Shown here piece by piece: positions 29,245-38,994 of a DNA stretch of 64,000 bases. The translations under genes were made by a program, and so were the position numbers. The first letter of the stretch is position 1, and every line of letters begins with the position of its first letter. A model generated the notes under the pieces. It was given only the letters and a program-made list of their open reading frames with translations, was not told the DNA's origin and searched no databases. Origin of the DNA: Succinivibrio faecicola (GTDB taxonomy: Bacteria; Pseudomonadota; Gammaproteobacteria; Enterobacterales; Succinivibrionaceae); NCBI RefSeq assembly GCF_019448115.1, contig NZ_JAGFNY010000006.1, positions 1 through 64,000 of the forward strand, written 5' to 3'.

Positions 29245-29628
29245 ATGGAACAAAACAGCAGTAACGATAATGAAAACAAAATTAATGTAACTGATGAGGA
29301 TATGTCCTTTAAAAAGACATATGAATCAGCTACAGCAGCTGTTGCCATTTCCTATGGCAAGGATAGACCATCACCATTTGTAAGCTCTCTTGGATATGAG
29401 AGTAAGGCTCAGGCTATCATTGAAATGGCAAAAGAGCTTGGAATATATGTTCATAAAGATCCTGCTCTTTTAAATCAGCTTAAAAATCTCAAAGAAGGCG
29501 AAGACGTACCAAAAGAGCTTTTTGAAATCATCGCTGTAATTCTTTCTTTTAGCTATATTCTTCAGGGCAAGACACCCGATACCTACAAGAGACCTGATGG
29601 CAGCACTGCTGTTAATACCAATGCATAA
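29245..29628 (+). CDS. FhlB-like protein: FlhB/YscU C-terminal domain homologue
   Basis: 127 aa. Residues 28-115 (AAVAISYGKDRPSPFVSSLGY, then AKELGIYVHKDPALLNQL and VPKELFEIIAVILSFSYIL) match the cytoplasmic domain of FlhB/EscU/YscU after the autocleavage point. It has no membrane part and no NPTH motif, so it cannot self-cleave. Such proteins can replace the C-terminal part of FlhB in export. It follows the FliK-like gene by 8 bp with a TAGGAG site that overlaps the fliK stop. Confidence 0.85.
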   Translation: MEQNSSNDNENKINVTDEDMSFKKTYESATAAVAISYGKDRPSPFVSSLGYESKAQAIIEMAKELGIYVHKDPALLNQLKNLKEGEDVPKELFEIIAVILSFSYILQGKTPDTYKRPDGSTAVNTNA

Positions 29629-29663
29629 AAAATTAGTCTCTTAAATTATCTATCAGATGAAAT

Positions 29664-29702
29664 TTGCAGAACTTATAAGATAGGTAAGTTCTGCAATTTT
29701 AT
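29664..29702 (+). terminator. Terminator after the FliK/FhlB unit
   Basis: Perfect 12-bp stem TTGCAGAACTTA/TAAGTTCTGCAA (29664-29675 with 29685-29696), followed by TTTTATTT. It lies between the convergent fhlB-like and mrcB genes. Confidence 0.85.
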
Positions 29703-29744
29703 TTGATTAACTTTTTACAATGTCTTAAGAATTATCAGATATCA

Positions 29745-32447
29745 TCAGTTAGTGAAAGAAGAAAATGGAACTGGTGTATACTCAGAGCTTGTTGAGAATG
29801 CACAGTCTGTTTTCACATAACGTATCTTGTCTATTCTTGCAGGAAGATAATTGAGATTTGGGATAAGACACTCATCTGATACGATATTACCCTCCTGATT
29901 GAAGTTAACAAACTTGATACCATCAGGTTTATTAAGTTCAAGTGAGTTTACACCGCGCTCAGTTAAGAATCTGCCGTAAACACGCATTGCACCTGATGCA
30001 CCGAAAAGACCGGTTGACTTGTTATCATCAAAACCAACCCAGGTTGCAACAACCTGATCTGAATCAATACCTACAGTCCATGAATCGCGATTGTCATTTG
30101 TGGTACCTGTCTTGGTTGCAATATTAACATTAGGGAAGAGTCTTCCAATTCTTCTGCCTGTACCAATCTTTGTTGCCTGCATCATTACATAAAGTGTCAG
30201 ATAAGAATCTCTAGGATCAATAGTTGTTTCAAGTCTTGAATTGGATCTTTCATAAACCACCTTTCCATCTTTAACAACTGTTCTTAATGTTGTCAGATCC
30301 TTATAAGCACCATCAGTTGCCAGTGATGAATAAATCTGAGCAACCTCAAATGGTGTCAGCTCAATGGTTCCTAAGAACAGTGATGGATAGTTTGGAATTC
30401 TGTTATCTTCCAGCCCCACATTCATAAGTGTCTGACGAACATTGTTAAGGCCTACTCTCATACCGATTTTTACGGTTGGAATATTCATAGAACGAGCCAT
30501 AGCAACATATGTAGGTATCAGACCGTGAGTCTGTTTATCATCGTTCTTTGGCTGCCAGAGTTTTCCACTTGAAAGTTTGATTGAAATTGGTACATCATTT
30601 ACCATAGTACCTAAATGAATTCCGTTATGGAATGCAGTCAGATATACAAATGGCTTGATAATGGAGCCAACCTGACGGCGACCTTCTAAAACTCGGTTAA
30701 AACCAGCATACTGCGGAGTTCTGCTTCCTACAACAGCTGATACCTCAGCAGTTCTCCAGGAGCTTACAACCATAGCAGCTTCAAGGCCTTTACGTCCTGT
30801 TTCTCTTTCAATTGCACCAAGCTCTTTTTCAACAGCATTTTCAGCAGCTTTCTGACTTTGTGGATCAAGACTTGTAAAAATCTTGATGCCGTTACCAGAC
30901 AAAAAGTCAGGACCAAATTCCTTTTTTGATGCAATCTCTTTTTTAAGAACACCCATAAATGCAGGGGTCTTTGAGTAGTTCATTGAACCACGCTTTATTA
31001 CACCCAATGGTCTTGCACTGTACTGCTCATATTCTGTCTGTGTAATAACATTGCGCTTTTTCAGGACAGATAAAACAACATCACGTCTTTCAAGTGCTTT
31101 CTCAGGATGTCTCCATGGATCGTAATATGAAGGTCCCTTGATGATACCGACAAGTAAAGCCATCTGATCAAGAGTCAGCTCTGATACTGGCACACCAAAA
31201 TAAAAATAGGATGCCAAGCCAAAGCCGTAAATACCGGCTTTTCCGTTCTGACCTAAATAAATTTCATTCATATAGGCTTCAAGGATCTGATCTTTTGTAT
31301 AACGCTGATTCATTATCAGCGCCATGATGATCTCTTTGAATTTACGGATATAGCTGCGCTCTGAATTCAAGAAATAATTCTTTACCAGCTGTTGAGTAAT
31401 TGTAGAGCCACCTTCAACTACGCCACCTGCCAGAGTGTTCTTTACAAAGGCTCTTCCAATTGCAAGGAAATTTACACCGCAGTTGGTTCTAAATGATCTG
31501 TCTTCAATCTCAAGAAGTGTTGTGATAAGTGCAGGAGGAACCTCGCTTAACTGAATAAAGATTCTGTCCTCAGTAGGATCGATACGGTTTATTCTGTCTA
31601 ATAAAACCGGATCCATTCTTACATAGCCTAATTCTTCTCTTGTATCAGCATTCTTGATGCTTGCAACTCTGTGCAAGTTAAAATCAATTACAAGAGCTAT
31701 CTTGTCTTCTTTTAAATCAGGAAAATCAAAAGGACGTCTTATAAGAACAATTCTAGATGCTGAAGCATTAACAGCATATTCACCGGGAATTCTTGGATTC
31801 TTAACCTTTCTGTATTTTAATAATTCAAGCTCATACTCCATTTCCTTCAGGGAAAGTTTCTGATCAGGATATAACTCAAGCGGTCTTGAATAAACAACAG
31901 CAGGTAAAACCCATTTGTCATCAACACCGAATCTTGAGAGAATTACAGAATCAAAATAAATAAAAAGAATGAAGATGATAGCAAGTGCAGCTGCAAATGA
32001 CTTTAAAGAGAAAAGGACAAAACGTTTTTTTATGCTTTTCTGACCTTTGCCTTTTGAATCATTGTCCTTTTTATTATTCTTGTTTGGAACTTCTTTTTTG
32101 TTATCTTTTTTGTTATCTTTTTTCATATCTTCATTATCATCTTTTTGTGAGTTACCAATAAACTCACGATCAGATGCATTATTTGATTCATCACTTAAAG
32201 GACTTGAACCTGCCTGAGTATCAATGCTTTGATTTATACGTTCATCAGATACACCTGACGGTTCACGAGTTTTATCTTCTCCAAATGACGGAGCTACTCT
32301 ACTGTCTGAATCTGCCTTTGCATATAAAGTTGATGAGCCATCTCCAAATGATGGTTCCACTCTTCCATCTTCAACTTCTGCACTTCTCTGTCTGTCTTCT
32401 TCATCAACAGCAGAGAAATGAGTTATAAAATCGTTTTTGTTATCCAT
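29745..32447 (-). CDS. mrcB: Bifunctional penicillin-binding protein 1B
   Basis: 900 aa. A long charged cytoplasmic N-terminus (1-141) carries two related units (RVEPSFGDGSS and RVAPSFGEDKT). A membrane anchor (about 142-166) precedes a UB2H-type domain (about 190-290). The GT51 glycosyltransferase has E315 in EDRSF. The transpeptidase has S595 in SIIK and a KTGTTN box near 780. It builds and cross-links peptidoglycan. Monocistronic by context; upstream it is divergent from dksA. Confidence 0.95.
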   Translation of the reverse strand: MDNKNDFITHFSAVDEEDRQRSAEVEDGRVEPSFGDGSSTLYAKADSDSRVAPSFGEDKTREPSGVSDERINQSIDTQAGSSPLSDESNNASDREFIGNSQKDDNEDMKKDNKKDNKKEVPNKNNKKDNDSKGKGQKSIKKRFVLFSLKSFAAALAIIFILFIYFDSVILSRFGVDDKWVLPAVVYSRPLELYPDQKLSLKEMEYELELLKYRKVKNPRIPGEYAVNASASRIVLIRRPFDFPDLKEDKIALVIDFNLHRVASIKNADTREELGYVRMDPVLLDRINRIDPTEDRIFIQLSEVPPALITTLLEIEDRSFRTNCGVNFLAIGRAFVKNTLAGGVVEGGSTITQQLVKNYFLNSERSYIRKFKEIIMALIMNQRYTKDQILEAYMNEIYLGQNGKAGIYGFGLASYFYFGVPVSELTLDQMALLVGIIKGPSYYDPWRHPEKALERRDVVLSVLKKRNVITQTEYEQYSARPLGVIKRGSMNYSKTPAFMGVLKKEIASKKEFGPDFLSGNGIKIFTSLDPQSQKAAENAVEKELGAIERETGRKGLEAAMVVSSWRTAEVSAVVGSRTPQYAGFNRVLEGRRQVGSIIKPFVYLTAFHNGIHLGTMVNDVPISIKLSSGKLWQPKNDDKQTHGLIPTYVAMARSMNIPTVKIGMRVGLNNVRQTLMNVGLEDNRIPNYPSLFLGTIELTPFEVAQIYSSLATDGAYKDLTTLRTVVKDGKVVYERSNSRLETTIDPRDSYLTLYVMMQATKIGTGRRIGRLFPNVNIATKTGTTNDNRDSWTVGIDSDQVVATWVGFDDNKSTGLFGASGAMRVYGRFLTERGVNSLELNKPDGIKFVNFNQEGNIVSDECLIPNLNYLPARIDKIRYVKTDCAFSTSSEYTPVPFSSFTN

Positions 32448-32871
32448 GTCTACAGCTTTTTTATACGTGAATACGCATATTATAACAAAAGATGATTGTT
32501 CTAATTACCAAATAATCAAAAGAGCAATTATCCATTTAAATCCTTTTAACAAAATTAGCTGTTCAAAAAACAATTTCCGAATGTATTTTTGAAAAAAATT
32601 ATTCTTGCAGTTGTGTCCTAATTTGCAAAAATGTTAAGTCAATTCAAAACAATGATATTTTGCTCGAATTTTGAATTATGTGAAAAAATATTGAACAAGG
32701 ATCGATATATACTTCAAATTATTGAGATATTTTCTTGATAGATATTAATATTTCTAGCATAATTGCAAGCTCTAAAAGGTTTTTAAATATAAAAACTTGA
32801 TTTTAAAGTTTTTTACAGCATACTTAATTTAAAGATTAAACTGTCAACTGAACGGTATAAGGAAAACAACT
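32448..32871. promoter_or_regulatory. Divergent mrcB/dksA control region with candidate dksA promoter
   Basis: 424 bp without a gene, A/T-rich. A plausible dksA promoter is TTGATA (32735-32740), a 17-base spacer, and CATAAT (32758-32763), giving a leader of about 100 nt. The leader contains only A/T-rich sequence and no obvious hairpin. No clear mrcB promoter was found. Confidence 0.5.
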
Positions 32872-33333
32872 ATGGCAAGCGACGAAAAGAATGCTGCATC
32901 TTTTGCATCTATGGGCCCACTGGCTATTGCTGGTGTAGAGCCATATCAGGAGAAGCCAGGTGAGGAGTACATGAATGAGAACCAGAAGGCTCATTTCAAG
33001 AAGATCCTTACCGCTTGGAGAGATCAGCTTCGCAACGAGGTAGATCGTACAGTAGGTCATATGAAGAGTGAGGCTGCAAACTTCCCAGATCCTCTAGACA
33101 GAGCATCACAGGAAGAAGAGTTTGCTTTAGAGCTAAGAGCTCGTGACCGTGAAAGAAAGCTTATCAAGAAGATTGATAAGACTTTAGCTAAGATTGAGAA
33201 TGATGAGTTTGGTTACTGCGAGCAGTGCGGTATTGAAATCGGCATCAAGCGTCTTGAAGCAAGACCAACTGCTGATCTGTGCGTTGACTGCAAGTCATTG
33301 GCAGAAATCAAAGAAAAGCAGCTAGAAGGCTAA
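32872..33333 (+). CDS. dksA: RNA polymerase-binding transcription factor DksA
   Basis: 153 aa (E. coli 151). Coiled-coil hairpin with acidic tip [11 protein letters not shown], and a C4 zinc finger CEQC...CVDC. It binds the RNA polymerase secondary channel and works with ppGpp in the stringent response, including rRNA promoters such as the one at the left edge. Codon use (AAG, CGT, CTT) suggests high expression. Ends at a strong terminator that abuts gluQ. Confidence 0.97.
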   Translation: MASDEKNAASFASMGPLAIAGVEPYQEKPGEEYMNENQKAHFKKILTAWRDQLRNEVDRTVGHMKSEAANFPDPLDRASQEEEFALELRARDRERKLIKKIDKTLAKIENDEFGYCEQCGIEIGIKRLEARPTADLCVDCKSLAEIKEKQLEG

Positions 33334-33344
33334 TTTAACAAGAG

Positions 33345-33372
33345 CAGGTGGTATAAGCCACCTGTTTTTTTT
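33345..33372 (+). terminator. dksA terminator directly abutting the gluQ start codon
   Basis: CAGGTGG/CCACCTG stem (33345-33351 with 33358-33364) followed by eight T and then immediately the gluQ ATG at 33373. A terminator between dksA and gluQ is known in E. coli/Shigella. Here it also fills the space where a gluQ ribosome site should be. Confidence 0.9.
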
Positions 33373-34230
33373 ATGACTTATAAAGGTCGATTTGCCCCAT
33401 CACCATCAGGAAGATTACATTTTGGCTCAATTGTCTGTGCCGTTGCTGCTTTTTTAAGAGCAAAAAGCCAGGATGGTCTTTGCTGTCTTAGAATAGAAGA
33501 TCTTGATCTTGAAAGATGCAAGACTGGAAATACAAAAGCAATTCTTGACGATTTGAATACTCTTGGTTTTGTCTTTGATGGAGAAGTCCTGATTCAAACA
33601 CAAAACACCAAAAGATATTTAAAGCAAGGAGACTATCTATTCACAAACAATGAAGCTTTCTACTGCAGCTGTACAAGGGCCCTGCTTAAACAAAGACCTT
33701 GCACCTGTTCATCCTTACATCTAGAAAAATCTGATAATACAGCTCTGTTTTATAAGGTTAAAAACAATAAAGGCAGTTTTAATGATGCTCTAAGAGGGGA
33801 AGTCTTTGTAGATAACATTCAAAACACTGTCTGTCTTATAAGAAAGGATGGAATAATCTCTTACAATCTTGCCTGCGTTACAGATGATATTGATATGGGC
33901 ATTACAGAAATCGTAAGAGGAGCTGATCTTATAGATATAACTCCGGTTCAGATTGAAATGTACGAAGCTTTTAAAGCCTGTAAACCTAATTATCTGCACA
34001 TTCCGCTTGCGCTTATGGATGAGAATCACAAGCTGTCAAAACAGAATCATTCAAAAGCTGCACTTGATCTGATGGCACCAGAAAAAGTACTGATAAAGGC
34101 ACTTGAATTTTTAAATCAGGATATATCAAACCTGCATACTCTAAGCTGCAGACAGATTTTACAAAAAGCAGCAGACAGATTTACTTTAAGCAGTATAAAT
34201 ACAACCGATAAGGTGATTTCAATTAACTGA
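33373..34230 (+). CDS. gluQ: Glutamyl-Q tRNA(Asp) synthetase
   Basis: 285 aa. Class I synthetase core without an anticodon-binding domain. FAPSPSGRLHFGS is the HIGH-like motif near the N-terminus, and KLSKQNH near residue 220 is the KMSKS equivalent. A CSC...CTC cysteine cluster near residue 100 fits the zinc site. It attaches glutamate to queuosine in tRNA(Asp). The start is fixed by the conserved motif starting at residue 6. No Shine-Dalgarno is available because the dksA terminator U-run touches the ATG. Confidence 0.93.
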   Translation: MTYKGRFAPSPSGRLHFGSIVCAVAAFLRAKSQDGLCCLRIEDLDLERCKTGNTKAILDDLNTLGFVFDGEVLIQTQNTKRYLKQGDYLFTNNEAFYCSCTRALLKQRPCTCSSLHLEKSDNTALFYKVKNNKGSFNDALRGEVFVDNIQNTVCLIRKDGIISYNLACVTDDIDMGITEIVRGADLIDITPVQIEMYEAFKACKPNYLHIPLALMDENHKLSKQNHSKAALDLMAPEKVLIKALEFLNQDISNLHTLSCRQILQKAADRFTLSSINTTDKVISIN

Positions 34231-34265
34231 TTTTTAAAACTCATAGAATTGAAAAAAATGGTATA

Positions 34266-35804
34266 ATGTCACAAATTTTTTTATTCGGAGAAGAAAAAAT
34301 AAACATTCCACTTTTAAAGCTTGATGTTGCACAGTTAAAACAGCACAAGGAAAGCAGCAAAAAGAAGCTGTCAGCTTATACAATAAGTACCGATGAACTT
34401 GGATTAGATCTGTCTTTACTCTCAGAAAAAGCGGTAAAGTGCATAAGATTATTACAAGCTAGCGGTTTTAAGGCATATCTTGTTGGTGGATGTGTTCGAG
34501 ATCTATTGCTTGGAAAAAACCCAAAGGACTTTGATGTATCAACAGATGCAACACCAAATCAGATTGTAAAGATACTTCCAAACTCAAGAATTATCGGAAG
34601 ACGTTTCCAGATTGTCCATGCAATACGCGGAAACGAAATTATCGAAATAACAACTTTCCGAAATAACAAGGTGCAGGCAAAAACAGGTGTCAGCCCAAAG
34701 ATGTCAAACAGAGTCTCCGATCAGTCTGGCATGCTTTTAAGAGACAACGTTTTTGGTAAGAGCATCACTCAGGACGCTCAGCGCCGTGACTTTACCATAA
34801 ATGCTCTATATCTTGATCCTGAACAAAGACTCATTTATGACTACACTGGTGGTCTTTATGATCTTGTAAAAATGCAGATCGATATGATTGGCGATCCAAG
34901 TACAAGATATCTTGAAGATCCGGTAAGAATGATAAGAGCTCTAAGATTCAGTGCAAAACTTGGATTCAAGATAACTAAAAGAACAAGTGCGCCAATACAG
35001 AAACTTAAAGAGAATCTTCTTGAGGTTTCAAATGCCCGTATGTATGAAGAGGTTAACAAAATCTTTTTAACCGGACATGGATATGAAAGTTTCTGCATTT
35101 TAAGAGAGTATGGTATCTTTGAGCTGTTATTTCCAGGAACAGTTGAGCTTTTAAACAACAAGGCATATACAGACTTTGTTGAATATTCACTTAAAAGCTC
35201 AGATGCGCGCTCTGCTATCAAAAAGCCTAATATGCCGCATTTTCTGTATTCTGTACTGCTCTATCCTGTTTTCAGACAGTCATATTATGAGCTTGAAAGA
35301 GAAAATGAATACTCTATAAAACCTCTGACTTTAACTGAGCTTACAACCATTGCTGTTAACAATGTACTCAATGCTCAGTACAGTGTTACAGACATTCCTT
35401 ATGCTACAACTGAAAGCATAACATCAATGTGGAGAACACAGATTCAGTTTGATACAGCAAACGAAAAAGCAGCAGCTGCACTATCTGAAAAAGGTATTTT
35501 CAGAGCAGCCTTTGATTTTCTGGTTATCAGATCATACTTCGAGCCATATCTTGAGCCTATGGTCACACTGTTAAGACCATACTATCAAAGAGCAAAAGAA
35601 CTTGCTTTGCAGAGAATGAAGGAAAAAGAACAGCGCAAGATTGCAAAGAGAGAAAAGAAAGCTTTAAAGCTTGAGAAGAGAAAAAAGAAAAAGGCAACAG
35701 GAGCAAATACGTCTTTTGATGATGAGCAATATACATCAAAAGAAAGACAGGAACAGTTAAGAAAAGCCAAAGAATGGCGTAAGGCAATGAAACTGGATAT
35801 ATAA
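34266..35804 (+). CDS. pcnB: Poly(A) polymerase I
   Basis: 512 aa. Nucleotidyltransferase class II fold: LVGGCVRDLLLG at 72-83 and the metal-binding DFD at 88-90, then RRFQIVH. The C-terminus is very basic (KREKKALKLEKRKKKK). It adds poly(A) tails that promote RNA decay. The start is uncertain. The ATG used here overlaps a TATAAT (34262-34267), and a GGAGAAG site lies inside the reading frame ahead of in-frame ATA/ATT codons. E. coli pcnB is known to use a non-AUG start, so initiation may be a few codons downstream. folK overlaps the stop. Confidence 0.93.
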   Translation: MSQIFLFGEEKINIPLLKLDVAQLKQHKESSKKKLSAYTISTDELGLDLSLLSEKAVKCIRLLQASGFKAYLVGGCVRDLLLGKNPKDFDVSTDATPNQIVKILPNSRIIGRRFQIVHAIRGNEIIEITTFRNNKVQAKTGVSPKMSNRVSDQSGMLLRDNVFGKSITQDAQRRDFTINALYLDPEQRLIYDYTGGLYDLVKMQIDMIGDPSTRYLEDPVRMIRALRFSAKLGFKITKRTSAPIQKLKENLLEVSNARMYEEVNKIFLTGHGYESFCILREYGIFELLFPGTVELLNNKAYTDFVEYSLKSSDARSAIKKPNMPHFLYSVLLYPVFRQSYYELERENEYSIKPLTLTELTTIAVNNVLNAQYSVTDIPYATTESITSMWRTQIQFDTANEKAAAALSEKGIFRAAFDFLVIRSYFEPYLEPMVTLLRPYYQRAKELALQRMKEKEQRKIAKREKKALKLEKRKKKKATGANTSFDDEQYTSKERQEQLRKAKEWRKAMKLDI

Positions 35805-36298
35805 TGGCTGTTGCATTTCTTTCACTTGGCTCTAACATGGGAGACAGTAAATCTCTTATCAAAAACGCTCTTTTGGATATATCATCTCTTGATAAGGTAA
35901 CTTCCTTAAAAGCGTCTTCTTTGTACTGCACAAAGCCAGTAGGTTATCTTGATCAGGACGATTTTGTAAACGTCTGTGCAATTATAGAAACAACCTATGA
36001 AAAAGAAGAGCTATTAAAACATTTTCAGGATTTAGAGCAAAAATACAAAAGAGTAAGACTCTTCAAGGATGGACCTCGTACTCTTGATATAGATATTCTT
36101 ACTTATGATGATGTTATATCAGATAAAAAAGAGCTTATACTGCCTCATCCAAGAATGCATGAAAGAGCTTTTGTACTTATTCCGCTGATGGAAATTGCAC
36201 CTGATGCCGTAATTGCAAAACATAACCAGAGCGTCAGTGAGCTTGCAAACAAACTTCCATATGACCAGATTGAAGGTGTAAAAAAGATCAATGAGTAA
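35804..36298 (+). CDS. folK: 2-amino-4-hydroxy-6-hydroxymethyldihydropteridine pyrophosphokinase
   Basis: 164 aa. HPPK fold with LSLGSNMGD at the N-terminus and GPRTLDIDILTYD, HPRMHERAFVLIPL, which bind ATP/Mg and pterin. It makes the pyrophosphorylated pterin for folate synthesis. The start overlaps the pcnB stop (TAATG), so translation is coupled; pcnB-folK is the usual gammaproteobacterial pair. Confidence 0.96.
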   Translation: MAVAFLSLGSNMGDSKSLIKNALLDISSLDKVTSLKASSLYCTKPVGYLDQDDFVNVCAIIETTYEKEELLKHFQDLEQKYKRVRLFKDGPRTLDIDILTYDDVISDKKELILPHPRMHERAFVLIPLMEIAPDAVIAKHNQSVSELANKLPYDQIEGVKKINE

Positions 36299-36887
36299 AG
36301 ATATCTGTCAGATCCGTCTTATCGTAGGACTTGGAAATGTCGGTAGTGAGTATGATCATACAAGACATAATATTGGCTACGATCTTTTGACTAAATTATG
36401 TGACAAATTCTCAGTAACATTAACCCCTGAGGCAAAATTCTCAGGTTTGACAGGAAGAGGTAAAATCGCAGACAGCGAGGTTAGATTCATCTTTCCAACC
36501 ACCTATATGAATGAGTCAGGAAGAGCTGTTGGAGCCCTTGCAACTTTCTTTAAGATTAAGCCTGAAGAAATTTTAGTTCTTCATGACGATCTTGATCTTG
36601 AGCCTGGTTTTATGAAGCTTAAGTTTGCAGGCGGTCTTGCAGGTCACAACGGACTAAGATCAATCACAAAATGTCTTGCAAATTCACAGAACTACTACCG
36701 TCTTAGACTTGGTATTGGTAAACCACCATCAAAAGACGTTATAAGCTGGGTACTTGGAAGACCAAACAGTGCCGATCAGAACAAAATTGACGATGCCTAT
36801 CAGACAGCTATTATCGGAATTGAAATGCTGTTTACTCAAGGCGTTTCTAAAGCAACAGCATTAATCAACGGTTTCAAGCCAAATTAG
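36291..36887 (+). CDS. pth: Peptidyl-tRNA hydrolase
   Basis: 198 aa. GLGNVGSEYDHTRHNIGY contains the catalytic His and substrate-binding Asn. FPTTYMNESG and HDDLDLEPG are family signatures. It releases tRNA from stalled peptidyl-tRNA. Overlaps the folK end by 8 bp and precedes ychF by 10 bp. pth-ychF is a conserved pair. Confidence 0.96.
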   Translation: MSKDICQIRLIVGLGNVGSEYDHTRHNIGYDLLTKLCDKFSVTLTPEAKFSGLTGRGKIADSEVRFIFPTTYMNESGRAVGALATFFKIKPEEILVLHDDLDLEPGFMKLKFAGGLAGHNGLRSITKCLANSQNYYRLRLGIGKPPSKDVISWVLGRPNSADQNKIDDAYQTAIIGIEMLFTQGVSKATALINGFKPN

Positions 36888-36897
36888 GAGATAAAAA

Positions 36898-37992
36898 ATG
36901 GGTTTTAAATGCGGTATCGTAGGTTTGCCAAACGTTGGAAAATCTACCCTATTTAATGCATTAACAAAAGCTGGTATTGCAGCAGAAAACTTCCCTTTCT
37001 GTACAATCGAGCCAAACACTGGTATCGTACCGGTACCTGATTTAAGACTCGATGAGATTTCAAAGATTGTAAAACCTCAGAAAGTTGTTCCTACATCAAT
37101 GGAATTCGTTGATATTGCAGGTCTTGTAAAGGGAGCATCAAAGGGTGAAGGTCTTGGCAACCAGTTCTTGATGAACATCAGAGAAACCGATGCTATCGCT
37201 CATGTAGTTCGCTGCTTTGAAGATGAGAACGTTATTCACGTTGCAGGCCATGTTGATCCTATATCTGATATTGAAGTTATCAATACAGAGCTTGCACTAT
37301 CTGATCTCGATATCTGCTCAAAGGCTCTTTCTAGACTGGAAAAGAGAGCAAGAACCGGTGGTGACAAGGAAGCCTTAGCTCAGGTTATCGCATTAGAAAA
37401 ATGTATGCCCGCTCTTGAAGAAGGCAAGATGTTAAGAACTGTAGATTTCACACAGGCTGATCGTGAAGCTTTAAGAAACTACAACTTCCTGACAATCAAG
37501 CCTGTAATGTACATTGCAAACGTATCAGAAGATGGATTTACAAACAATCCATACCTTGATGCTGTAAAGAAGCTCGCTGATGAAGAAGGCTCAATTGTAG
37601 TTCCTGTATCTGCAGCTATTGAAGCTGATTTAGCGTCAATGGAAGATGAAGACAGAAAGGAATTTATGGATTCACTTGGTATTGAAGAGCCTGGTCTTAA
37701 TAGAGTTATCAGAGCAGGTTACAAACTATTGGGACTTCAGACATTCTTTACTGCAGGCGTAAAGGAAGTTCGTGCATGGACTGTAAAAGTTGGTGCTACA
37801 GCACCTCAGGCTGCAGGTAAAATTCACTCAGACTTTGAGAAGGGCTTTATCCGCGCTCAGACTATAGCTTATGATGATTTCATCAAGTACAAGGGAGAAC
37901 AGGGTGCAAAAGAGGCTGGTAAGCTTCGCTCTGAAGGTAAGGACTATATCGTTCAGGATGGCGATCTGTTTGAGTTCCTCTTCAATGTATAA
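36898..37992 (+). CDS. ychF: Redox-regulated ATPase/GTPase YchF (OLA1 family)
   Basis: 364 aa. P-loop [14 protein letters not shown] near residue 10, and NVSE in place of NKxD, which gives ATP preference. C-terminal TGS domain. It binds ribosomes and affects translation start choice and stress responses. Good AGGAG site 7 bp ahead of ATG. Ends at a bidirectional terminator. Confidence 0.95.
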   Translation: MGFKCGIVGLPNVGKSTLFNALTKAGIAAENFPFCTIEPNTGIVPVPDLRLDEISKIVKPQKVVPTSMEFVDIAGLVKGASKGEGLGNQFLMNIRETDAIAHVVRCFEDENVIHVAGHVDPISDIEVINTELALSDLDICSKALSRLEKRARTGGDKEALAQVIALEKCMPALEEGKMLRTVDFTQADREALRNYNFLTIKPVMYIANVSEDGFTNNPYLDAVKKLADEEGSIVVPVSAAIEADLASMEDEDRKEFMDSLGIEEPGLNRVIRAGYKLLGLQTFFTAGVKEVRAWTVKVGATAPQAAGKIHSDFEKGFIRAQTIAYDDFIKYKGEQGAKEAGKLRSEGKDYIVQDGDLFEFLFNV

Positions 37993-38021
37993 AAGGCTAT
38001 CTGATAGACTGTATACCTTGT

Positions 38022-38052
38022 AAAAAAAGACAGGCATTGCCTGTCTTTTTTT
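38022..38052 (+). terminator. Bidirectional terminator between ychF and uspE-like gene
   Basis: AAAAAGACAGGC/GCCTGTCTTTTT around loop ATT, with A-run and T-run flanks on either side. It ends ychF on the plus strand and the uspE-like gene on the minus strand. Confidence 0.9.
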
Positions 38053-38106
38053 GCCTGCTAAAAAGCCAAAGATTAACATTGGCTTTCGTTTAACTTTCTT
38101 TACAGA

Positions 38107-38994
38107 TTATTTTAAGGTATCTGCATTGACAATAAAGATATCACCCTTAATCTGTTCAAGAACAAGCTCACTTGCAGATGAATTAAGTGAACCGAAGAAT
38201 GTGCTTCTAGGTGTTGCACCCATGCATACCATACGAGCATTCAGGATCTCACTTAATCTAGGGATCTCCTCATCCATTCTGCCGTTTAAAAGATGCATAT
38301 TCTCTTTTTTGATATTATGCTTCTTTGCAAATTCCTCTGCTAACTGATGCTGGATCTTATCAAGGCTTACAGCACCAACAGATGAAAGAATCTTTGACTG
38401 TTCAAGATTACCGCCCATTAAACCAGAATTTTCAGGTGTGATGCAGTTTGCAACATGGACAACTCCATCAAATGCATTTGCAAATTTAGATGCAGCTTTA
38501 TATAGAACTTCATCTAGCTTTGCAATATGAGCAACTTCTGTAAAATCGATAGCAAGAATAACATTCTGTCCTAATGTAGCAGTCTGAGTTGCCTGCTTTA
38601 CTACAAGTAGTGGTAAACGGCTCTTTCTCATGATTGAGCTGTCAATAGAACTTACGAACATATCCCTTAAGGTATGACGCTTGTTTGCAGAAATTACCTC
38701 AAGAGCACAGTTCTCTTCCTGAGCTGCATCAATAAATCCCTTTGCTACATCCTTACTGAACACAACCTTGATTGTGAAATTCTGAATGCTTGAGTACTTT
38801 CTCTTTAACTGTTCAAAAGCAGAGGTTTCTCGAAGAGTTATCTGCTCCTTTTCCGAATCCTTAAAATCATTGATTACACGAATAGCTACAACCTCGATCT
38901 CTGGAACCATACGCGCATACTGAGCTGCTCTATCTAGTGCCGGCTGAACATCACTAGGCTTTAACAGAACTGCAAATTTATTAGGAGCTGACAT
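38107..38994 (-). CDS. Tandem universal stress protein (UspE-like), first copy
   Basis: 295 aa made of two UspA domains (about 6-140 and 150-293). Second-domain features include LAIDF near residue 142 and CMGATPRSTFFGSLNSSASE near 265, the nucleotide-binding GxxG(S) end. E. coli UspE is 316 aa with the same layout. These proteins help survival under oxidative and growth-arrest stress. A second member with the same architecture is at 53710-54645. Confidence 0.83.
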   Translation of the reverse strand: MSAPNKFAVLLKPSDVQPALDRAAQYARMVPEIEVVAIRVINDFKDSEKEQITLRETSAFEQLKRKYSSIQNFTIKVVFSKDVAKGFIDAAQEENCALEVISANKRHTLRDMFVSSIDSSIMRKSRLPLLVVKQATQTATLGQNVILAIDFTEVAHIAKLDEVLYKAASKFANAFDGVVHVANCITPENSGLMGGNLEQSKILSSVGAVSLDKIQHQLAEEFAKKHNIKKENMHLLNGRMDEEIPRLSEILNARMVCMGATPRSTFFGSLNSSASELVLEQIKGDIFIVNADTLK

